Assembly: GCF_007741535.1 (NCBI RefSeq) | Contig: NZ_CP036525.1 | Coordinates: 7,874,001-7,938,000 of the forward strand | Direction of reading: 5' to 3' | DNA: 64,000 bases | Source of the DNA: Rubripirellula lacrimiformis | GTDB lineage: Bacteria; Planctomycetota; Planctomycetia; Pirellulales; Pirellulaceae | In this document: piece by piece, positions 37,181 through 46,246 of the stretch | Numbering within the stretch: position 1 is the stretch's first letter | Layout of the letters: each line of letters begins with the position of its first letter | Made by a program: the position numbers and the translations under genes | Notes under the pieces: model-generated | The model's database searches: none | Told to the model about the DNA's origin: nothing | The model's input: only the letters and a program-made list of their open reading frames with translations

Positions 37181-37631
37181 GCCATTCTTGCTGTCTGTGG
37201 TTGCCCGGTTGATCGCCAAGCTTCTTGAACCTTGCGCGGTCGCTAGCCAATTTTGTGTCGGTCACTTGATCGCTTGCCGCTGCCAACCCGTGCTGGCGAA
37301 CTCTTACGGCAAAGTCATTCGTGTGCGCTTAGCGAAGATTAGTGTTCCTTCCGACTGGAACACTAATAAACACGAATCGTTGCGCGGTCTTGCCAATGCC
37401 GGAATGCCAGGTAGAAAGTGCAGAGGGAATCGAGCGGGAGCCAGTCGCGATGGTTCAGTTGCCGATGCAAGGATTGACGGGCGATCTCGGCTATCCCCAG
37501 TCGTATCTGGTAGACTCATTCGGACGGGCCGGCCGTCTCGGCCTGCGTCCGCTGTACTGCCACTAGTGCGGCGACAAAGTTCAACGCACGATCTACCCGG
37601 CCTAGACCGCGACCTTTCAAGATTTCGATGC
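37181..37631. other. Intergenic stretch with a perfect 11-bp palindrome
   Basis: No gene recognised. ATTAGTGTTCC (37338-37348) and GGAACACTAAT (37357-37367) form a perfect inverted repeat around eight bases; no T-tract follows, so an operator or recombination site is as likely as a terminator. An open frame at about 37342-37566 would encode a 74-aa peptide ending GLTGDLGYPQSYLVDSFG..., with no domain I recognise; it could be a remnant. Confidence 0.4.
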
Positions 37632-38066
37632 ATGATCACTGATCTGTTTTCGCTGAAGCTGGCGATCTACTTCATAGTGCCGCCCTTGATGATCTGCGTT
37701 GTGGCCTACGGCGGTGGTCATTTCCTGGCTGCTATCGCCGAAGTCTTGTTTCAGCATGAAGTTCGCCATGACAAAGCCGTTTTAGCGTCTGCTGTACCCG
37801 CTATCGCTTCACTGACAGTTGGGGTTGCGTCCTATACTTGGTTTTCAGGATTCCTAATTGCGGCAATCTTCGGAACTGCGGCCTATTTCGTCGTCGGAAC
37901 CATCGCTTACACCTGCTTGTTGGCCGACTACACATTCCCAAACGATCCCGATCAGCTGTCCGAGACCGAAGTACGCCAGGGAAGTCAGATTTCGGGGATC
38001 ATGTCGATATTATTGTTTGCTGTCTTGCTGTTGGTAGGATACGCCACTTCCCAGCTGTCGCCATAG
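37632..38066 (+). CDS. Small multi-spanning membrane protein of unknown function
   Basis: A 144-aa protein started at ATG 37632 (MITDLFSLKLAIYFIVPPLM); in-frame sequence upstream lacks protein character. Three to four hydrophobic helices are evident: residues about 8-30, a central pair (TVGVASYTWFSGFLIAAIFG and AAYFVVGTIAYTCLL) and a C-terminal helix (IMSILLFAVLLLVGYATS). A short soluble loop carries TFPNDPDQLSETEVRQG. I do not recognise the family. Its place beside the hairpin-flanked desaturase gene suggests it belongs to the same acquired block. Confidence 0.6.
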   Translation: MITDLFSLKLAIYFIVPPLMICVVAYGGGHFLAAIAEVLFQHEVRHDKAVLASAVPAIASLTVGVASYTWFSGFLIAAIFGTAAYFVVGTIAYTCLLADYTFPNDPDQLSETEVRQGSQISGIMSILLFAVLLLVGYATSQLSP

Positions 38067-38450
38067 TGGATGTGAATTCAAATCCGAAATGCAAATTGCG
38101 GGAACTCACGTGACTTGAGAAAGGTGAACTGAGCAAGAAGGATGCTTGGAGTTTAGCCGCCAAGCAACCTTAACCTGCTCAGTCAACATGTCTCATCTTA
38201 GCACCGAAGAACGTAGTGCCATCTCTGGATGACATCGCATCGCCACAGTAGGTGTAGCGATCCACCTCGCCTGCCCGCAACTCGAGCGCCATCGTTGGAT
38301 GGCTACAACGCGGCTTTCCACTCGGCGGAGTGGAGGGCGATGAAAGCCGAACTCCGATCACGAAATCCCGGCCAGCCCGACGGCGAAATCTTCCGTTATT
38401 CCAACGGCTTGCAAGGCAAAACCCGCCCTCGGCTTGGCGATTGAAGTCGC
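38067..38450. other. Non-coding stretch with a nested hairpin
   Basis: No convincing gene. CGGCTTTC (38311-38318) and GAAAGCCG (38342-38349) form an outer stem, with CACTC/GAGTG as an inner stem, making a cruciform-like structure between the small membrane protein gene and the glycosidase-like gene. A leftward open frame over 38179-38535 gives an Arg-rich peptide (WNNGRFRRRAGRDFVIGVRL) that could be a remnant, but I could not assign it. Confidence 0.4.
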
Positions 38451-40088
38451 CTATGGAGTGTCGCCTGACTTCGGTTGGATTTCGACGATTAGAACGCGAA
38501 AGCCGTCGCCCGCGGGCTTGGTAAAGGCGGGCCACTGCACGATTTCCTGGACATCGGGCTTCGAAAAGCTGCCGTCAAATGGGTTGAACCAGGTCCCCGT
38601 CATCGTTTGGCCTGTCAGCGACTTTGGAAGTCGCATGCCGATGTACTCGCATTCTTTGGGGACGTAGTACACGTACAGATCGTTGCCGTTGTGCAGACTG
38701 AAACCAGCGTTGCTGTTCTTGTCGCCGGCGGTCAACTGACCGAGATCATATCGGTCCACCAGCGTCCGCATGTGGCGGTAGTAGTCCAAGCGTGGACGCT
38801 GCTTCGCAGGCATCGCGTCGATGTCGGGAATGATCACGTTCCACGCCGCACCCTGCCAGTAGTGTGTGGGGAAGGTGCCTGCAAAAACGCACTGGTACGC
38901 TCGTTCCAGACAAGTTTCCGGAGATGTGTAGTTGCCCGTGAACACGACGTAGGGCCCTTTTTCGTAGCCACCGTGTTCGATGTTCAAAATGGGTTTGTTC
39001 GGCATCGCCTCACAAACGTTCCGCATCACGCTATGCAGCTCGGAACTCCACAATTGAACCGACACGAAATCCACGTTCTCGGTGAACCGACGACAGTAGC
39101 TGTAGTCGTGAACCGTGATCAAGCGTTCGAACTGGTCTCGATCTCGCAATCGCTTGATCCGCTGGGTGATGTAGTCCACATCCGAATGCCCGTAACCGAG
39201 CGCTTCCTTGGAAACGTCCCAGACGATGTTCGGAAATGCCTGATAACGTTGGACGACGTAGTCAAAGTAACGGTTGTCGGCGTCCGAGTTTGCTTCGGGC
39301 CAATGAACCTGTTTGTTCCAGACATAGATCATCAAATGGGCTGCGATGCCTTTCTGGTCCAAATAGTCGACCACTCGATCAAGTCGGCGGAAGTATTCGA
39401 TGTTTAGCTTCGAGTGATCGGGTTCGTCGTTGTTGCCGCCGAACGGATAGACGCTTGGGCTGCCATATTCATACTCCGGCACCAACCGATCATCTTTCTT
39501 CCAGTTCACGTCGTAGGCGAACACGTTCATCACGACTTGATTGAACCCATTAGCGGCTAGCGAATCCACTAACTTTCGTGTGTCGGGAATGTCATCGGCG
39601 TTCTGTGCATCCAACGCGAACAGCCAGTCGGATTCGAACGCGATCGGGTAGTACGAATCCCCGTTTTGGTACCGAAATCGGGTGGCTTGTTCTGGATCGA
39701 TGATGATGCCACCCTTGCGATTGGGACGGGCCGTCTGCACCGACATCTTCCCGTTCTTGCCATCCAACGCGGAAAGAGAGGACTGTGTGGCGAAGGTCCA
39801 TTCTCCGGCGGACGGCGGCGTGAACCGAATCACGAATTGATCCTGGCCGTTGTAGAACCCGGCAGCTTGATGTGGATTCCCGTCCGCGTCTGTGAATGTG
39901 GCCCCTAGAGCAACGTCTGTGGCGACGCTGGGGTCACACTCCGCACGAAACCGAATGTCGATGACATCCCATTGCCCCGCCAGGATCGCCTGTCCCGCGG
40001 AAAACTCTGCGTGATCCAGTGCGTGGACGGGAATGGTGACCAACGGCAAGAACGTAAAGGCGGCCGCAATCGCAAGCGAATACTTCAT
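38451..40088 (-). CDS. Secreted DUF5060/DUF4038 glycoside-hydrolase-like protein
   Basis: A 545-aa exported protein. Signal peptide: MKYSLAIAAAFTFLPLVTIPVHA. Residues about 25-115 form a DUF5060 beta-sandwich (FTDADGNPHQAAGFYNGQDQ). The main part is a TIM barrel of the DUF4038/GH140-like kind: NGDSYYPIAFESDWLF, NGFNQVVMNVFAYD, FPNIVWDVSKEALGYGH with a likely acid/base Glu, and PILNIEHGGYEKG with a likely nucleophile Glu. The C-terminal 100 residues (YYVPKECEYIGMRLP, TGTWFNPFDGSF) match the putative collagen-binding-type beta domain usual at the end of this family. The substrate is probably a plant or algal polysaccharide; GH140 apiosidases are the nearest characterised relatives I know. Confidence 0.82.
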   Translation of the reverse strand: MKYSLAIAAAFTFLPLVTIPVHALDHAEFSAGQAILAGQWDVIDIRFRAECDPSVATDVALGATFTDADGNPHQAAGFYNGQDQFVIRFTPPSAGEWTFATQSSLSALDGKNGKMSVQTARPNRKGGIIIDPEQATRFRYQNGDSYYPIAFESDWLFALDAQNADDIPDTRKLVDSLAANGFNQVVMNVFAYDVNWKKDDRLVPEYEYGSPSVYPFGGNNDEPDHSKLNIEYFRRLDRVVDYLDQKGIAAHLMIYVWNKQVHWPEANSDADNRYFDYVVQRYQAFPNIVWDVSKEALGYGHSDVDYITQRIKRLRDRDQFERLITVHDYSYCRRFTENVDFVSVQLWSSELHSVMRNVCEAMPNKPILNIEHGGYEKGPYVVFTGNYTSPETCLERAYQCVFAGTFPTHYWQGAAWNVIIPDIDAMPAKQRPRLDYYRHMRTLVDRYDLGQLTAGDKNSNAGFSLHNGNDLYVYYVPKECEYIGMRLPKSLTGQTMTGTWFNPFDGSFSKPDVQEIVQWPAFTKPAGDGFRVLIVEIQPKSGDTP

Positions 40089-40258
40089 GTTGATTCGAAA
40101 GGAGTTCTCGTAGACACGGGGCTGATATCGAAGACGAGTTCGAACCTGCCATTCTATAGAACGATCGACGTGAAGTTGAAATCAGGCGGTGAAAGAAGCA
40201 TTGATTTCAATGGAATGCGGTGAAGTTGATATTTCCGTGGTGGCGGGGCAGGTGGGTG

Positions 40259-40384
40259 GCCGAAAGTCTTGGCGACTTCCGCTACGTAGCGTGTGTGGCC
40301 GAAAGTCTTGGCGACTTGCGCTACGAAGAGTGTGGTGTGGTTTCGGCCAGGTGTGGGTGGCCGAAAGTATTGGCGACTTGCGCC
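40259..40384. repeat. Three dispersed half-units of the 87-bp palindromic repeat family
   Basis: GCCGAAAGTCTTGGCGACTT occurs at 40259-40278 and 40298-40317, each followed by nCGCTAC, and a third copy with one change (AGTATTGG) spans 40360-40384. A TTTCGGCC at 40341-40348 is the matching opposite arm. These are the right arms of the element at 9659-9910. The last copy ends five bases before the stop codon of the small DUF1328 gene, repeating the association with gene 3' ends. The rest of the 300-base gap up to 40088 holds nothing else I recognise. Confidence 0.85.
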
Positions 40385-40389
40385 TTGCA

Positions 40390-40557
40390 TCAAGCCACGG
40401 GTCCGCGTCGTCCCAGGACTAGGCCGATCACAAACAGCACCAAGAATACCACGAATAGGATCTTCGCGATCGAGGCCGCGGTTCCCGCGACGACGCCGAA
40501 GCCTAGAACACCAGCGATCAAAGCGATAATCAGAAACGTCAAAGCCCAGCCTAACAT
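40390..40557 (-). CDS. DUF1328 small membrane protein
   Basis: A 55-aa protein read directly from the minus strand: it begins [20 protein letters not shown] and ends [13 protein letters not shown]. Two hydrophobic helices separated by a short Ala/Ser-rich turn, with an Arg-Arg end, match the DUF1328 (YtjA-like) family exactly in length and pattern. The ATG at 40557 is preceded by TTTAGGAGAATAGCC, an excellent ribosome binding site. These proteins are often induced by stress, but their role is unknown. Confidence 0.9.
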   Translation of the reverse strand: MLGWALTFLIIALIAGVLGFGVVAGTAASIAKILFVVFLVLFVIGLVLGRRGPVA

Positions 40558-40868
40558 GGCTATTCTCCTAAACAGTGTTGAACGATGTGACAGCGGTGGG
40601 GAACATCACCTCCGCTGCGTCTGTTCGGTAGACAAATGCGATTGCCGTGCCAAACCGATGGATTCTGGGCGGATCAGGCAGACACGAGCGATTCGCGATA
40701 CAAAACGCCGCATCATCCAAGCCGCAAGGGAAAAGCCGCGTCGCTGCTGATCGTCTAGCGACCAACGTGACCGCGGAACCTCCGCCTAGGCTGCGTTCGC
40801 GACGCGGGGACAGCCGATCGATCCATGCGCCGCCAGCGCGGTGAGACGCGGACTCGCTGGACGAAGAT
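40558..40868. other. Intergenic region upstream of the DUF1328 gene
   Basis: About 311 bases holding the promoter and ribosome binding site of the leftward DUF1328 gene and the 3' flank of the leftward EcsC/membrane-protein pair. No other gene, RNA or clear hairpin was recognised. Confidence 0.4.
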
Positions 40869-41606
40869 TTACGAGTCCTGCGAAGGCGATTCGCCCCGCG
40901 TCACGGTTTGGTACGAATACGCCAAAATATCGACAGCGATATCCGCGATGACCGTACGCCCCTTGGCCAACCAAGCGGCGGCAAAGGACCAGACAGCCAC
41001 CCATTCCATCCAAAATAGAAAGTTGTACTGGTTCAAGGTTTGTTTCCAAGAACCATCCAACAGCAGCAGGTAGCAGCCCATCGTTGCGGTGCTGACCAGA
41101 ATCACCCATCCACTGGTTCGATACACAAAATCCCGTTCACGCAGATGGGGTTCGTGTTCACGACGCGAGTCACGTGGAAAGTGGTATAGCGAGTAGAACG
41201 CCAGCGTCAGAAAGAAAACGCCGCCGCTGAACGAATGCAGGTAACCGACGATCGATTTCTGCATCAGCGGATCGCTGTTGAAGTCCAGCGGAAACAACGC
41301 CACGCCCAGGGCGGACGCGCAGCCCAGATTCGACGTCCAGTTTTCAACCCAGTCGTAGCCGCGATAGCAGAACAAGAAAATCCCAATCGCGCACAACGTC
41401 CCGACAAAGATGTCACGAAGCGGCGTGTGGTAATAGCTGCTCATGTTGTCCTGGATTTCAATCCCGAACACCAAGCCAACCGGGCCTAGCATTACCGGCA
41501 ACAACAAGCCGCCAACACCGATCGCTCGCCGAATCCCCAGGTAGGAAAGCACCAATGTATTGGGTCGATCCGAAATCTCCTCGATGGCACGGCCATTGCC
41601 GTTCAT
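40869..41606 (-). CDS. Six-helix membrane protein of unknown function
   Basis: A 245-aa integral membrane protein with about six hydrophobic helices, including GGLLLPVMLGPVGLVFGIEI, FVGTLCAIGIFLFCYRGYD and WVILVSTATMGCYLLLLDGS, and conserved-looking segments YYHTPLRDIFVG and SFSGGVFFLTLAFYSLYHF. The pattern YYHTPLRD...FVGTL...GVALFP resembles DUF998-like membrane proteins, but I do not assign a function. Its start overlaps the stop of the EcsC-family gene by four bases (ATGA), so the two are translationally coupled. Confidence 0.75.
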   Translation of the reverse strand: MNGNGRAIEEISDRPNTLVLSYLGIRRAIGVGGLLLPVMLGPVGLVFGIEIQDNMSSYYHTPLRDIFVGTLCAIGIFLFCYRGYDWVENWTSNLGCASALGVALFPLDFNSDPLMQKSIVGYLHSFSGGVFFLTLAFYSLYHFPRDSRREHEPHLRERDFVYRTSGWVILVSTATMGCYLLLLDGSWKQTLNQYNFLFWMEWVAVWSFAAAWLAKGRTVIADIAVDILAYSYQTVTRGESPSQDS

Positions 41607-42421
41607 AGCGTGATCCGTCGATAGGATTCCCGTACCATGACTTCACCGTGTGACCGTTCCAACCGGCGAATTGCGAAGTGGGCGCGTGCCAGATCCTGGT
41701 AGTGATCGATGAAATAGCTGTTGATCAACGCACCACCGATGGCACCGATCACGGGGATCGCTTGAGCCGCGATCTTCTCGCTGACCACCAACCCGAAACG
41801 CTCCCCAATCTTGGCGACCAACTTGACCAAGGCCGGTGCGGACGTGTCCGATACGCCATTTTTCAAGACATACTGCGACGCATCGCGAATCTGTTTCGCC
41901 ATTGCGGCGCGGACGGCAAAGTATCCGATTTCGGTGTCATCATCGATCTTCGTCTGCTTTCCCGGATCCAACGCAAACACTTCCAGACAAGCAAGCCGGC
42001 CCTCCACGCTGGTCAGATCTTCGCCCTCGCTGCGGGCGATATCGGCGACGCTTCGCAGGATCAACACAGTCGACACCGGCAACTCGGCCGCGATCGTTGC
42101 ACCGCCCAAAGCGCCACCGGCGGCGCCCGTGATCCCCGCCAACAACTTGTGCGTTAGCAGGCGAGGCTTGGCGGATTTCATCGAGTCCTGGCCGAGTGTT
42201 CGCAGCGCAACGTCCAACGCGATCGTCAACGATTTTTCGATCGTGTCATAGACTGCCTTCTCGGCAACAGACGGCAAAATTTTCAGCGATGCGGTGACCG
42301 GCGCCCCCATCATTTCGGTCAACCGATCGGCAATCCCATGGTGTTCTAAGATTTCTTTGGCCTCGCGCAGTTCGGCCAACGCCTGCAAGGAAAGGTCACC
42401 ATCCGTCTGCTGAACCGTCAT
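41603..42421 (-). CDS. EcsC family protein
   Basis: A 272-aa member of the EcsC (PF12787) family. Family features: SLTIALDVALRTLG, the Gly-rich helix GITGAAGGALGGATIAAELP followed by ILRSVADIARSEGEDL, and VIGAIGGALINSYFIDHYQDLARAHFAIRRLE near the C-terminus. EcsC was named from the Bacillus EcsABC locus, where its role is unclear; here there is no EcsAB-type transporter, only the coupled membrane protein downstream. The Gly/Ala-rich hydrophobic helices suggest membrane association. Confidence 0.88.
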   Translation of the reverse strand: MTVQQTDGDLSLQALAELREAKEILEHHGIADRLTEMMGAPVTASLKILPSVAEKAVYDTIEKSLTIALDVALRTLGQDSMKSAKPRLLTHKLLAGITGAAGGALGGATIAAELPVSTVLILRSVADIARSEGEDLTSVEGRLACLEVFALDPGKQTKIDDDTEIGYFAVRAAMAKQIRDASQYVLKNGVSDTSAPALVKLVAKIGERFGLVVSEKIAAQAIPVIGAIGGALINSYFIDHYQDLARAHFAIRRLERSHGEVMVRESYRRITL

Positions 42422-42483
42422 GATTGATCCGTCTGTGGCTTGAAAGCGATTCTGTGGAACGCAGGGCCCGTTTTTTCGAGATT

Positions 42484-42521
42484 ACCCTGGCGCTGCGAAA
42501 TGACCCTGGCGCTGCGAAATG
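42484..42521. repeat. 19-bp perfect tandem duplication
   Basis: ACCCTGGCGCTGCGAAATG occurs at 42484-42502 and again at 42503-42521, in the 207-base gap between the EcsC gene start and the FAD oxidoreductase stop. Probably a recent slippage duplication; no function inferred. Confidence 0.8.
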
Positions 42522-42628
42522 AATCCGGTGTGCATCACGCAATGCCGAGTGGGACAGTTCGTAGCAATCGCCGTGCCATGCATCTTCGTGGCAACCGATC
42601 GAGACGGTCGCATGCGATCCGCCGGGAC

Positions 42629-44713
42629 CTAATTCCCGCGGACCGGGATCCACCGCACAGCGTCGACGATGACATGGCCGTCGGTGTCCTTGTTGACGAT
42701 CGTGACCTTTCCAGAGGCATCGAATTGATAAGTACCGACGGAGGCGAACACGACGTCGATATCTGGCTTGATGCGTTGGTTCACGGTTGTCTCGGTGACG
42801 GATCCCTGATGACTGACGATCACCGGCACGTTGGTAGCACGGTTGGAGTTTGCGACATAGGCGACCTGGACGTCGTACTGGCCTGGGTGTGGCAATGGGG
42901 TTTCGAACACGGCTTTGGCCAACCCATCGGCGGTTGCCGAATCATGCCGGTACCCTAGGTGGACGCAACCGCCCAGCGTTCCATGCGCCCACGGGCCAGA
43001 CAGGGTTGCATCGGTGTCATCGACAACGATCCCCTTGAATGAATCGACGCTTCGCCCACGGACCTGCGATACCGGACGCTGGTAGTCCAAGATTTGTCCA
43101 TCGGCCAAAAGTCGTTTCTTCAGATCGCTGTATTCGACATTTTGCACGGACACTTCACGATCGATTGCCAAGCACGCGGCGGTAGCCGACGATTGCCCCA
43201 GCACCATGAAGACCGGTTCCATTCGGATCGATCCAAAGGCCATGTGACTGGACGACAAACAGACGGGCACCAACAAGTTGTCCGCTTGATCGGCCGGTGG
43301 GACGATGGATCGATAGCTGATCGGGTAGGGCGGGAACCCGCCGACTTCGACATCCCCCTCGTTCTTCACTTGTCCATCGGCATCGACGTAACGCTGGGTA
43401 TTGTGTGAATCCATCGTGTAGGCCCCCATCCCGATCGAATCGTCGACTTGTTCGACTTGTTGGCAATGCAGTTGGGTCATGACAAAGTCGCTGACCATTC
43501 GACGCGCCTCGCGGACATACAGTTGTTTCTGCCAACCGTTGCCTTCGACGAACTCGTCCTTGCACATTCCCCACCGCGCGACTTGGTTGCGAATTTTCTC
43601 GGGAACTCGCGGATGATTCGCCAGCGTCCACATCAACCCTTGCTGATACAGCAAATGGGCTGCGGCAATACGATCGCGTTCATCGTAACTGGCATCGGGG
43701 TAGTCATAGTTTTGACCGATGAAGTCGGTTGAAAATCCGGTACGATTGTTGGTGTCGGTTTTGTGATTGGGCATGCCAGAGTTGATCCAAGGCATTCCCG
43801 ATTCACCGGCCTCGAAGTTGCGCAGCAGCAGTTCAAACCAGCTGGGGTCATATCCGCTTGGCTTATGAAACGGGATGCGGTTTGGCGGGTGATCGGTCAG
43901 ACACATCCGATAACAATAGGCTTGGACGCGGCGGTCGGCTTCGCCCTCGTTGCCCGGACCGTGTGGATCAATGAAGGGCAACAACCCGCTGGTCGGATCT
44001 CCGGCAACGCGATAGGGATCAACGCCATCGACAAAGTTGTGATAAACCGATCGCTGCGTCTGGACTCCGTTCAACGTTTCGCCATACATCGAATTGGCTT
44101 CCCGTCCCACGGTATAGCTGACGCCGGCGGCGGCCATCAAATCACCTTCGTAGGTTGCATCGATGAACATCTTGCCATGGAAATGTCGTCCCGATTCCAT
44201 TTGAATCGAAACAATGTGCTGGCCATCCTTGACGACGCCGGCGCGACGATCCAGTCGCTGGCCCGTCTCGATTTCCAGCTCCTGATCGGCCATCCAATCT
44301 TGATAGATCGTTAGCGCGACCGATGGCTCGAATGTCCACATCGCAGCTTCGCCCTGCTCGGTTGGCGACTGTCCGCCACCGCGATAGGAGGAACGTTGCT
44401 GCCAGGTCCACGCGGATGGTTGGGAATAGTGCTGGGCCACTTTTTCATAGAAAGATCGCGAAAGGCCGCCGATCACCTGCTTGTTCCCGATATCGGTCTG
44501 GCCCAACCCGCCGGTGGTCAGTCCGCCGGGTCGCTGGCTCGGCTCGATCACGACCACGGACTTGCCCATCGCTTTGGCTTGAAGACCAGTGACGATTCCA
44601 GCGCTGGTCCCGCCGTAAACGACGACATCATGAACCTGCGGTGGTTCCGCCGACCATCCGTAGGTTCCCCAGATACAAACAGCGGCCCATGCAAAGCTAG
44701 CGAATCTCATCAT
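42629..44713 (-). CDS. Secreted FAD-dependent oxidoreductase with C-terminal golvesin/xanthan-lyase-type domain (second copy)
   Basis: A 694-aa paralogue of the protein at 1689-3866 with the same order of parts: signal peptide (FASFAWAAVCIWGTYGWSAEP), FAD motif HDVVVYGGTSAGIVTGLQ, signature PGGLTTGGLGQTDIGNKQVI, and shared blocks such as GDPTSGLLPFIDPHGPGNEG, YDYPDASYDER and SSHMAFGSIRMEPVFMVLGQ. The C-terminal golvesin/Xly-like module ends DGHVIVDAVRWIPV. The start is at one of two adjacent ATGs (44713 or 44710). Gene context differs from the first copy: here it is divergent from a pyruvyl-transferase-like gene. The substrate is unknown. Confidence 0.87.
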   Translation of the reverse strand: MMRFASFAWAAVCIWGTYGWSAEPPQVHDVVVYGGTSAGIVTGLQAKAMGKSVVVIEPSQRPGGLTTGGLGQTDIGNKQVIGGLSRSFYEKVAQHYSQPSAWTWQQRSSYRGGGQSPTEQGEAAMWTFEPSVALTIYQDWMADQELEIETGQRLDRRAGVVKDGQHIVSIQMESGRHFHGKMFIDATYEGDLMAAAGVSYTVGREANSMYGETLNGVQTQRSVYHNFVDGVDPYRVAGDPTSGLLPFIDPHGPGNEGEADRRVQAYCYRMCLTDHPPNRIPFHKPSGYDPSWFELLLRNFEAGESGMPWINSGMPNHKTDTNNRTGFSTDFIGQNYDYPDASYDERDRIAAAHLLYQQGLMWTLANHPRVPEKIRNQVARWGMCKDEFVEGNGWQKQLYVREARRMVSDFVMTQLHCQQVEQVDDSIGMGAYTMDSHNTQRYVDADGQVKNEGDVEVGGFPPYPISYRSIVPPADQADNLLVPVCLSSSHMAFGSIRMEPVFMVLGQSSATAACLAIDREVSVQNVEYSDLKKRLLADGQILDYQRPVSQVRGRSVDSFKGIVVDDTDATLSGPWAHGTLGGCVHLGYRHDSATADGLAKAVFETPLPHPGQYDVQVAYVANSNRATNVPVIVSHQGSVTETTVNQRIKPDIDVVFASVGTYQFDASGKVTIVNKDTDGHVIVDAVRWIPVRGN

Positions 44714-44971
44714 TCAATTCCGAAAAACATGTGGGTATTTTGGGCGGGACTTCGAGTGGCGTTGTCGATGTTAACTCATCGCAACGGCCGCGGCTTGATC
44801 CACCGGATGCAGAAAATCAGCAGTGACAGGATGCTTGGACACCGATCCATCAGTTCAGTGCGCCTTTGAATTCCGTTCTGTTACGCTAGTGCAGCAGGCG
44901 TCCGCTCGGTTTCAGCGGCCCTCGACCGACCCCAATTCCTTTCGCGTCATCATCATCTTGAAGTGAACTCC

Positions 44972-46246
44972 ATGTCCCATAACCGTCGACATTTCCTGGC
45001 TCAATCCAGCCTGGCCGCAGTCAGCGCCACCAGCCTATGGGGGGCGGCGGGGACCGCTCCACGCCGCATCTTGGTCCGATCGTCCTGGCAGACGGTCAAC
45101 ATCGGCGACATCGCTCACACGCCCGGCATTCTGCAGATCCTGGAAACGCACCTTCCGGACACAGAAATCGTGCTGTACCCGAGCAATCTGGATAACGGCG
45201 TCGACGAGCTCTTGCGAGCCAGGTTTCCCAAGCTGACCGTTGCCAAGAAAGGGTCCAAGGCGCTCGAAGAGGCCTACCAGACTTGCGATTTCCTGCTGCA
45301 TGGATCGGGAGCCTCGCTGGTCGCACAGCGAGACGTTGCCCATTGGCGAGAACAGACCGGCAAGCCCTACGGCATCTACGGGATCACGCTTCCGCCCAAA
45401 AAGTCGAGCTCCACCACCCCGACGACCGCTGCCGCGATGGCCGACGTGGTTGATCTGTTAAGCACGGCCAGGTTTGTCTTCTTCCGCGATTCGAAGTCGC
45501 TGCAGTTTGCAAAACAGCTTGGCGTGACCTGCCCCATCATGGAATTTGGCCCCGATGCCGCTTTCGCCTGCGACCTGCGCGACGAACCGAAAGCCACTGC
45601 GTTCCTAAGCCAACACGGATTGGAACCGGGTAAATTCATGTGCTGCATCCCACGCTTGCGATACACACCGTATTGGACGATCAAAGATCATGTGAAATTT
45701 GATGCCGTCAAACATCGTCGCAATGAAGAGATGAAAGAACACGATCATGCAGCGCTGCGGCAAGCGATCATCGAAGTGGTCAAGCAGACCGACCTGAAAG
45801 TCCTGGTCTGCCCCGAAGATCGCACTCAGATGGCCGTCGGAAAGGAAATGATCTACGACAAGCTGCCCGCGGATGTGTTGGACCGCGTGGTGTGGCGTCC
45901 CAACTACTGGCTGACGGGGGAAGCGGTCAGCACCTATGTGCGTAGCGCCGGTTTGTTTGGCAATGAAATGCATTCGCCGATCATGTGTATCGGCCACGGT
46001 GTTCCGGCGCTGGTTTGTCGCTTTGCCGAACAGACCAGCAAAGGATACATGTGGGACGATATCGGGCTGGGCCAGTGGCTGTTCGACCTGGACGACGAAT
46101 CCAGTATCCAGAAGATCGTGCCAGCAGTACTCGACGTGGCCATGAATCCCGAAGCCGCCAAAGCCAAAGCCGCCGAGGCCCAGAAATTCGTCCTGCGGCG
46201 GCAGGCCGAAACGATGGCGGTTTTGAAGCAAGAATTGTCCGCCTAG
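44972..46246 (+). CDS. Tat-exported polysaccharide pyruvyl transferase family protein
   Basis: A 424-aa protein started at ATG 44972 so that the twin-arginine signal is at the front: [20 protein letters not shown]. The rest matches the pyruvyl transferase family (PF04230): [56 protein letters not shown], a second domain with [14 protein letters not shown] and [20 protein letters not shown]. Members usually add pyruvate ketals to cell-surface polysaccharides in the cytoplasm, using phosphoenolpyruvate; an exported member is unusual and suggests a changed reaction. It stands alone, divergent from the FAD oxidoreductase. Confidence 0.8.
   Translation: MSHNRRHFLAQSSLAAVSATSLWGAAGTAPRRILVRSSWQTVNIGDIAHTPGILQILETHLPDTEIVLYPSNLDNGVDELLRARFPKLTVAKKGSKALEEAYQTCDFLLHGSGASLVAQRDVAHWREQTGKPYGIYGITLPPKKSSSTTPTTAAAMADVVDLLSTARFVFFRDSKSLQFAKQLGVTCPIMEFGPDAAFACDLRDEPKATAFLSQHGLEPGKFMCCIPRLRYTPYWTIKDHVKFDAVKHRRNEEMKEHDHAALRQAIIEVVKQTDLKVLVCPEDRTQMAVGKEMIYDKLPADVLDRVVWRPNYWLTGEAVSTYVRSAGLFGNEMHSPIMCIGHGVPALVCRFAEQTSKGYMWDDIGLGQWLFDLDDESSIQKIVPAVLDVAMNPEAAKAKAAEAQKFVLRRQAETMAVLKQELSA

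Noticed and set aside
37188-37631. 148-residue N-terminal extension of the small membrane protein
   Set aside because: The extension is Arg/Ser-rich and domain-free and runs across a palindrome; the ATG at 37632 sits directly before the first hydrophobic helix.
38179-38535. Leftward frame with WNNGRFRRRAGRDFVIGVRL, vaguely like a formylglycine-generating-enzyme tail
   Set aside because: The likeness is short and weak, the frame overlaps the glycosidase-like gene and a nested hairpin, and no catalytic residues can be placed.
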